Notes under the pieces: model-generated
Database searches by the model: none
What the model was told of the DNA's origin: nothing
The model's input: the letters and a program-made list of their open reading frames with translations, nothing else
Part shown: positions 6,145 to 10,747 of the stretch, piece by piece
How the letters are laid out: the number at the start of each line of letters is the position of its first letter
Position numbering within the stretch: position 1 is the stretch's first letter
Program-made: the position numbers and the translations under genes
DNA from: Pseudomonadota bacterium
Lineage (GTDB): Bacteria > Pseudomonadota > Alphaproteobacteria > Rhodospirillales > UBA2165
DNA: 10,747 nucleotides
Assembly (NCBI GenBank): GCA_027592155.1
Contig: JAQCKY010000026.1
Coordinates: 1-10,747 of the forward strand
Reading direction: 5' to 3'

Positions 6145-6171
6145 AAAAATGGCCGATTCGGCCGGTTTTTT
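6145..6171. terminator. Bidirectional-type intrinsic terminator after lon
   Basis: GGCCGATTCGGCC (6151-6163) is a perfect palindrome flanked by AAAAAT on the left and GGTTTTTT on the right, so a GC stem with a U-run forms in either transcription direction. On the minus strand it stops lon transcription about 70 nt beyond the stop codon and insulates hupB. Confidence 0.8.
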
Positions 6172-6174
6172 ACG

Positions 6175-6210
6175 AATCACCCCCGGAGTCAGCGACATCC
6201 GGGGGTGATT
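6175..6210 (-). terminator. 13-bp perfect stem-loop downstream of lon
   Basis: AATCACCCCCGGA (6175-6187) and TCCGGGGGTGATT (6198-6210) are perfect inverted repeats around a 10-nt loop, itself able to add a GTC/GAC extension. It begins 30 nt after the lon stop. On the minus strand no U-run follows immediately, so it probably protects the lon mRNA 3' end or acts together with the U-run hairpin just beyond it. Confidence 0.6.
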
Positions 6211-6240
6211 TCGAGCTTTGTCGGGCGGAGTTGATCGGCC

Positions 6241-8640
6241 CTAGTGGGTAACGACTCCGCCAACATCATTGTCTTTTTCGGGGGCGGTGACAGCGTCGAC
6301 TTCCGTCCATTCGATTGGAACAAGCTTCTGGATCAGCGCCCGATCGAGAACCTCGTCAACCGTCGTAACGGGGACGATTTCGAGTCCGCGCTTCACATTG
6401 TCGGGGATCTCGGCGAGATCCTTTTCGTTGTCCTTGGGAATCAGTACCATTTTGATACCGCCCCGATGCGCGGCGAGCAGCTTCTCCTTAAGTCCACCAA
6501 TCGGCAGGACCCTGCCGCGCAGCGTAATTTCGCCGGTCATCGCGATGTCCTTGCGGACTGGAATACCCGTCAGCGCCGATACGATCGACGTACACATTGC
6601 GACACCGGCCGACGGGCCATCTTTGGGGGTAGCCCCTTCCGGCACATGGACGTGGATGTCTTTCTTCTCGAACATTGTCGGTGCGATGCCGAACTCAACC
6701 GAGCGCGAGCGGATATAGGACCGCGCCGCCTGCGCAGATTCCTTCATCACGTCGCCAAGCGTTCCGGTATGCGAAACATTACCCTTACCCGGCATCGTGA
6801 CGGCCTCGATCGAGAGCAGTTCGCCCCCGACTTCGGTCCAGGCAAGACCAGTGGTAACGCCAATCAGGTCATCCTCTTCGGCAACGCCAAACCGATAGCG
6901 ATGAACGCCCGCATATTTCTCCAGATTACGACGCGTTACCCGAACGGATTTCTCCTTCTTGGCAACGAGCTGCCGCAAGGCTTTTCGTGCCAGGTTGGCA
7001 ATTTCCCGCTCCAGATTACGAACACCGGCCTCACGGGTGTAATGGCGGATGATGTCGCGGAGCGCATCATCGGAAATCGTCCATTCGCCCTTCTTGAGCC
7101 CGTGCGTTTCCAGCTGCTTGGATATCAAATGCCGCTTTGCGATCTCAACCTTCTCATCCTCGGTATAACCCGAGATACGGATGATCTCCATGCGATCCAT
7201 CAAAGGGGCTGGAATACGCAACGTATTGGCCGTCGTCACGAACAGAACATCGGAAAGGTCGTAATCGACCTCCAGGTAATGATCCTGGAACGTGCTGTTC
7301 TGTTCTGGGTCGAGCACCTCCAGCAACGCCGAAGACGGATCGCCACGCCAGTCGTTACCGAGCTTGTCAATCTCATCCAGCAGGAACAGCGGGTTCGATT
7401 TCTTGGCCTTCTTCATTCCTTGAATGATCTTGCCGGGCATCGAGCCGATATAGGTCCGCCGATGGCCGCGGATTTCCGCCTCGTCGCGGACACCGCCCAA
7501 TGACAAGCGCACAAACTCGCGTCCCGTCGCTTTGGCGATCGATTTGCCAAGCGAGGTCTTGCCTACACCAGGCGGGCCAACCAGACACAGGATAGGTCCC
7601 CGCACCTTGCCTACTCGCGCCTGTACGGCAAGGTACTCCAGGATTCGCTCCTTGACCTTCTCCAGCCCGTAATGTTCGGTGCTCAGGACTTTCTCGGCGA
7701 GCTTGATATCTCTTTTAACGCGGCTCCGCTGCTTCCAGGGGATGCACAACAGCCAGTCGAGATAGTTCCGCACGACGGTCGCTTCCGCCGACATCGGACT
7801 CATCGATCGCAGCTTCTTGAGCTCAGCCTCGGCCTTCTCCTTGGCTTCCTTGGTAAACTTTGTGTTGGCGATTTTCTCTTCGATCTCACCGGCCTCGTCG
7901 CGACCGTCCTCACTCTCGCCAAGTTCCTTCTGAATGGCCTTCATCTGCTCATTCAGATAATACTCGCGCTGGGTCTTCTCCATCTGCCGTTTGACCCGGC
8001 TGCGGATACGTTTTTCCACCTGAAGGACGCCAATTTCGGCTTCCATCAGCGAATAGGCCCGCTCCAGCCGTTCCGTAACCGTCGGCAGCTCCAGCAAATC
8101 CTGTTTTTCAGGAATCTTCAGCGCGAGATGCGAGGCAACCGTATCGGCCAGCTTGCTCGTGTCTTCAATTTGATTAAGAGAAACAAGAACTTCCGGTGGG
8201 ATCTTCTTGTTCAGCTTTATATATTGTTCGAATTGCGTGATGACGGAGCGCCCCAGCGCATCGTGTTCACGGGACTCTTCTCCCGTTTCCGACATCGTCT
8301 CGCAATATGCCTGAAAGAACTCCTGATTCTCAGAAAACCCGGTGATCCGGGCACGCTGCGTGCCTTCGACCAGAACCTTGACGGTTCCATCAGGCAGCTT
8401 CAACAACTGCAGGACAGTTCCGACAGTCCCGACCTTGAATATATCGTCCGGGGACGGATCGTCGTCGCCCGCATGCTTCTGCGTAACGAGTAAAATCTGC
8501 TTATCGTCATTCATGACGTCTTCGAGGGCGCGAACGGACTTCTCGCGACCGACGAAGAGCGGGACGATCATATGGGGAAACACGACGATGTCGCGTAACG
8601 GGAGCACGGGAAGCATAGCGCCTTGGGACAACTCAGACAT
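6241..8640 (-). CDS. lon: ATP-dependent protease Lon (LonA type)
   Basis: Lon is a cytoplasmic homohexameric AAA+ serine protease that removes misfolded and short-lived regulatory proteins; in alphaproteobacteria these include cell-cycle factors. The 799-residue product has all LonA parts: N-terminal substrate domain (about 8-205), a charged coiled-coil segment (about 205-275), Walker A GPPGVGKT (355-362), Walker B LFLLDE (418-423), a sensor/lid region to about 580, and a protease domain with the Ser677-Lys720 dyad (KDGPSAG and GGLKEKLLAAHRGG). The 43-residue dyad spacing matches Escherichia coli Lon. The ATG at 8640 is preceded by AAGAGG 4 nt away. A sigma-32-type promoter lies upstream and a strong hairpin zone downstream. 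The C-terminal 20 residues are acidic and poorly conserved, as in many Lon proteins. Confidence 0.98.
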   Translation of the reverse strand: MSELSQGAMLPVLPLRDIVVFPHMIVPLFVGREKSVRALEDVMNDDKQILLVTQKHAGDDDPSPDDIFKVGTVGTVLQLLKLPDGTVKVLVEGTQRARITGFSENQEFFQAYCETMSETGEESREHDALGRSVITQFEQYIKLNKKIPPEVLVSLNQIEDTSKLADTVASHLALKIPEKQDLLELPTVTERLERAYSLMEAEIGVLQVEKRIRSRVKRQMEKTQREYYLNEQMKAIQKELGESEDGRDEAGEIEEKIANTKFTKEAKEKAEAELKKLRSMSPMSAEATVVRNYLDWLLCIPWKQRSRVKRDIKLAEKVLSTEHYGLEKVKERILEYLAVQARVGKVRGPILCLVGPPGVGKTSLGKSIAKATGREFVRLSLGGVRDEAEIRGHRRTYIGSMPGKIIQGMKKAKKSNPLFLLDEIDKLGNDWRGDPSSALLEVLDPEQNSTFQDHYLEVDYDLSDVLFVTTANTLRIPAPLMDRMEIIRISGYTEDEKVEIAKRHLISKQLETHGLKKGEWTISDDALRDIIRHYTREAGVRNLEREIANLARKALRQLVAKKEKSVRVTRRNLEKYAGVHRYRFGVAEEDDLIGVTTGLAWTEVGGELLSIEAVTMPGKGNVSHTGTLGDVMKESAQAARSYIRSRSVEFGIAPTMFEKKDIHVHVPEGATPKDGPSAGVAMCTSIVSALTGIPVRKDIAMTGEITLRGRVLPIGGLKEKLLAAHRGGIKMVLIPKDNEKDLAEIPDNVKRGLEIVPVTTVDEVLDRALIQKLVPIEWTEVDAVTAPEKDNDVGGVVTH

Positions 8641-8702
8641 GGGACCTCTTATTCAGATTTCCGGGATAGAGAACCGGAATGTGTGAAAACACCATGACAA
8701 TG

Positions 8703-8730
8703 AAATGGCGTTTTTAGGGACCAAATCAAG
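8703..8730 (-). promoter_or_regulatory. Candidate heat-shock (sigma-32/RpoH) promoter of lon
   Basis: On the minus strand CTTGATT (8730-8724), 14 nt and GCCATTT (8709-8703) closely match the RpoH consensus CTTGAAA-N13-15-CCCATNT. It lies between clpX and lon, with a predicted start near 8697 and a 57-nt leader. lon is a classical RpoH target, so site and gene agree. A small TCAAG-T-CTTGA palindrome (8726-8736) overlaps the -35. Confidence 0.6.
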
Positions 8731-8742
8731 TCTTGAGCACCG

Positions 8743-10008
8743 TCAGGCGCTGCTTTCAACGTCTTCCGGGCGATCGGAATAGATATAAAGCGGCTTTGCG
8801 CCGCCTTCGACCACTTCACCGCTGATGGCGACCTCTTCAATCCCCTCGAAAGCGGGCAATTCGAACATCGTATCAAGCAGAATGGCTTCAAGGATCGATC
8901 TCAGCCCACGCGCACCGGTCTTTCGGACAATCGCTTTCTTGGCAATCGCGTTCAAGGCGTCATCGGTGAAGGAGAGCTTCACATCCTCCATTTCGAACAA
9001 CGTACTGTACTGCTTTACCAGCGCGTTCTTAGGCCGAACCAGAATCTCGACCAGGGCTTCCTCATCGAGGTCCTCAAGCGTGGCAATCACGGGCAAACGA
9101 CCCACAAATTCGGGGATCAGACCAAATTTTAGCAAATCCTCCGGCTCGATGTGCCGCAACAGCTCTCCGGTCTTGCGATCTTCCGGACCTTTAACATCCG
9201 CGCCGATGCCGATTGAGCTTCCCCGGCCGCGGCCGGCAATGATCTTTTCCAGACCGGCAAAAGCCCCACCCACAATGAAAAGAATATTGGTGGTGTCGAC
9301 CTGCAGGAATTCCTGCTGCGGATGCTTGCGCCCACCCTGCGGCGGCACGCTGGCAACAGTCCCCTCCATGATCTTGAGGAGCGCCTGCTGAACGCCCTCA
9401 CCCGATACGTCACGCGTTATCGAGGGATTGTCAGATTTGCGCGAAATTTTGTCGACTTCATCGATATAAACGATCCCGCGCTGAGCGCGTTCCACGTTAT
9501 AATCCGCCGACTGAAGCAGCTTGAGAATGATGTTCTCGACATCCTCGCCAACATAGCCCGCTTCCGTAAGCGTGGTGGCGTCCGCCATCGTAAACGGCAC
9601 ATCGAGAATACGGGCCAGCGTCTGCGCCAGCAGGGTTTTGCCACAGCCTGTCGGGCCAATCAGGATAATATTCGACTTCGCCAACTCGACATCCGAGTTC
9701 TTGTTGCCGTGCGCCAGGCGCTTGTAATGGTTATGGACAGCGACAGCGAGGACCCGTTTCGCATAGGACTGACCGATGACGTAATCGTCCAGTACCTGGC
9801 AGATATCCTGCGGCGTCGGAACGCCGTCGCGCGATTTTACCAGGGTTGTCTTGTGTTCTTCACGAATGATGTCCATGCACAACTCGACGCATTCATCACA
9901 GATGAATACCGTCGGGCCCGCGATCAGCTTGCGGACCTCGTGCTGGCTCTTTCCACAGAACGAGCAATAAAGAACGTTCTTGGCCTCGCCACTACCGGAC
10001 TTGCTCAT
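8743..10008 (-). CDS. clpX: ATP-dependent Clp protease ATP-binding subunit ClpX
   Basis: ClpX is the AAA+ unfoldase that recognises substrates and feeds them into ClpP. The 421-residue protein has the N-terminal zinc-binding domain with Cys15, Cys18, Cys37 and Cys40, Walker A GPTGCGKT (118-125), pore loop GYVG (151-154), Walker B IVYIDE (179-184) and the RKTGARGLRS box (362-371) with sensor-2 Arg. Length matches the family. The ATG at 10008 is chosen: one codon upstream is an in-frame TTG, but the ATG has GGGG about 7 nt away. An oddity is SSIGIGAD (264-271), where the ClpP-docking tripeptide is IGI instead of IGF. The gene lies 200 nt after clpP, with its own promoter candidate, and 102 nt before lon. 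Confidence 0.98.
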   Translation of the reverse strand: MSKSGSGEAKNVLYCSFCGKSQHEVRKLIAGPTVFICDECVELCMDIIREEHKTTLVKSRDGVPTPQDICQVLDDYVIGQSYAKRVLAVAVHNHYKRLAHGNKNSDVELAKSNIILIGPTGCGKTLLAQTLARILDVPFTMADATTLTEAGYVGEDVENIILKLLQSADYNVERAQRGIVYIDEVDKISRKSDNPSITRDVSGEGVQQALLKIMEGTVASVPPQGGRKHPQQEFLQVDTTNILFIVGGAFAGLEKIIAGRGRGSSIGIGADVKGPEDRKTGELLRHIEPEDLLKFGLIPEFVGRLPVIATLEDLDEEALVEILVRPKNALVKQYSTLFEMEDVKLSFTDDALNAIAKKAIVRKTGARGLRSILEAILLDTMFELPAFEGIEEVAISGEVVEGGAKPLYIYSDRPEDVESSA

Positions 10009-10130
10009 CAATACCCCACTGCAATCGGCACTACCGCGCCATGTTAACCGAGCAGCCTACAAGCGTCCATTAACAATAAACCGGAGGAAACCGGCTGTTT
10101 TTAACAAATTGGACGCAGGCAAACGACCGA

Positions 10131-10183
10131 TTCACGAACCGACCGGTCCGTGAATACATAGGTCACCAGATTGGTTTCAACAA
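10131..10183 (-). promoter_or_regulatory. Candidate clpX promoter with a palindrome over the start site
   Basis: In the clpP-clpX gap, minus-strand TTGTTG (10183-10178), 17 nt and TATGTA (10160-10155) form a weak promoter. An alternative RpoH-like reading uses GTTGAAA and CCTATGT with a 12-nt spacer. Right at the predicted start is a 24-bp near-perfect palindrome (10131-10154), with TTCACG/CGTGAA outer arms and one mismatch pair. Further upstream GTTAATTAAC (10187-10196) is another perfect 10-bp palindrome. The repeats are certain, their function inferred. Confidence 0.35.
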
Positions 10184-10208
10184 TCCGTTAATTAACCAAT
10201 CAATCGGT

Positions 10209-10747
10209 TTAGGAATCTGCCTCGGTGGCAACAGCGCGTTTATCGACGACTTCGTCGAGAAGCCCGAATTCCTTTGCTTCCTCGGGCGAAAGAAAGCTGT
10301 CGCGCTCCATTTTCCGCTCGATGGTTTCGAGGTCCTGCCCCGTATGCGTGACATAAATGCCGTTCAGACGGGCGCGCAGGCTGAGAATTTCCCGGGCATG
10401 AATATCGATATCCGTCGCCTGCCCCTGAAACCCGCCGGAGGGCTGGTGGATCATGATTCGCGCATTCGGAAGGGCATAGCGCTTGCCCGCCGTCCCTGCG
10501 CAAAGCAAAAGAGACCCCATCGAGGCCGCCTGCCCAAAGCAGACCGTTGAAACATCGGGACGGATATAATGCATCGTGTCGTAGATCGCGAGGCCGGCGG
10601 TAACGATTCCGCCTGGTGAATTAATGTAAAAGCTGATGTCCTTGGAAGGGTTTTCCGATTCCAAAAACAGCAGCTGAGCACAAATCACGCTGGACACATT
10701 GTCGTCCACCGGTCCGGTCAGAAAGATGATCCGTTCCTTCAGCAGAC
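10209..10747 (-). CDS. clpP: ATP-dependent Clp protease proteolytic subunit ClpP (5' end beyond the window)
   Basis: ClpP is the serine peptidase that forms a barrel of two heptameric rings and degrades proteins delivered by ClpX. The window holds 178 codons; the start lies past the right edge, and roughly 20-35 N-terminal residues are missing by comparison with family length. The first visible residues are LLKERIIFLTGPVDDN, the usual start of the handle and head region. The catalytic triad is complete: Ser75 (GQAASMGSLL), His100 (MIHQPSGG) and Asp149 (ERDSF), in visible numbering, with the same spacings as Escherichia coli ClpP. The frame also contains a GTG at 10709, but this is internal and not the start. 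clpX follows 200 nt downstream, the usual pairing. Confidence 0.97.
   Translation of the reverse strand, partial: LLKERIIFLTGPVDDNVSSVICAQLLFLESENPSKDISFYINSPGGIVTAGLAIYDTMHYIRPDVSTVCFGQAASMGSLLLCAGTAGKRYALPNARIMIHQPSGGFQGQATDIDIHAREILSLRARLNGIYVTHTGQDLETIERKMERDSFLSPEEAKEFGLLDEVVDKRAVATEADS

Noticed and set aside
6244..7503. Long plus-strand open frame (419 codons) opposite lon
   Set aside because: It lies fully inside lon on the opposite strand, its product shows no recognisable domain, and such frames are common opposite GC-rich genes.
7672..8493. Plus-strand open frame of 273 codons opposite the 5' half of lon
   Set aside because: The Leu/Phe-rich translation mirrors the charged coiled-coil coding of Lon; there is no ribosome site or family match.
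10009..10011. ClpX start one codon upstream (TTG)
   Set aside because: The next codon is ATG with a well-spaced GGGG ribosome site; ATG is the simpler choice.
1..10747. CRISPR array, insertion sequences, toxin-antitoxin or phage genes
   Set aside because: I saw no regularly spaced repeats, transposase, integrase, or small paired genes; the window is fully accounted for by the listed genes and short intergenic regions.

Overview
The window looks like an alphaproteobacterial chromosome of moderately high GC. The protein sequences of NuoA/B, HU, Lon, ClpX and ClpP fit that class, the two tRNA genes encode their 3' CCA, and the gene order clpP-clpX-lon-hupB-tRNA-nuoA-nuoB-nuoC is, from memory, a typical alphaproteobacterial arrangement. 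I cannot place the organism more precisely from sequence alone.

Layout from right to left, which is the transcription direction of nearly everything. clpP (5' end beyond the window) and clpX encode the ClpXP protease. lon follows with a good candidate sigma-32 heat-shock promoter, then a double-hairpin terminator zone, hupB (GTG start) with a strong intrinsic terminator, and tRNA-Val(TAC). Next comes a two-gene minus-strand unit: a UbiD-family (prenylated-FMN) decarboxylase and an ANL-family acyl-CoA ligase separated by 12 nt. It is followed by a tRNA-Asp(GTC) that lacks most of its D-arm, then by a plus-strand bicupin gene convergent with the ligase. The left end holds nuoA, nuoB and the first codons of nuoC, starting the respiratory complex I operon. 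A 294-nt divergent region between nuoA and the bicupin gene carries a promoter for each side and a CtrA-type motif.

Functionally there are two layers. The housekeeping layer covers protein quality control (ClpXP, Lon), nucleoid organisation (HU), translation (tRNAs) and respiration (complex I). The accessory layer is the decarboxylase, ligase and bicupin, which look like part of aromatic or related organic-acid metabolism and sit inside the otherwise housekeeping block, on both sides of tRNA-Asp. The substrate cannot be read from the sequence.

Points most worth a second look: the D-arm-deleted tRNA-Asp, whose 12-nt loss fits slippage between GCTGG repeats; the decarboxylase/ligase/bicupin module and the bicupin's unusual metal-site pattern; a ClpX with IGI in place of the ClpP-docking IGF tripeptide; and a TTAA-N7-TTAAC motif in the nuo leader. 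No CRISPR array, transposase, integrase or other mobile element is visible.
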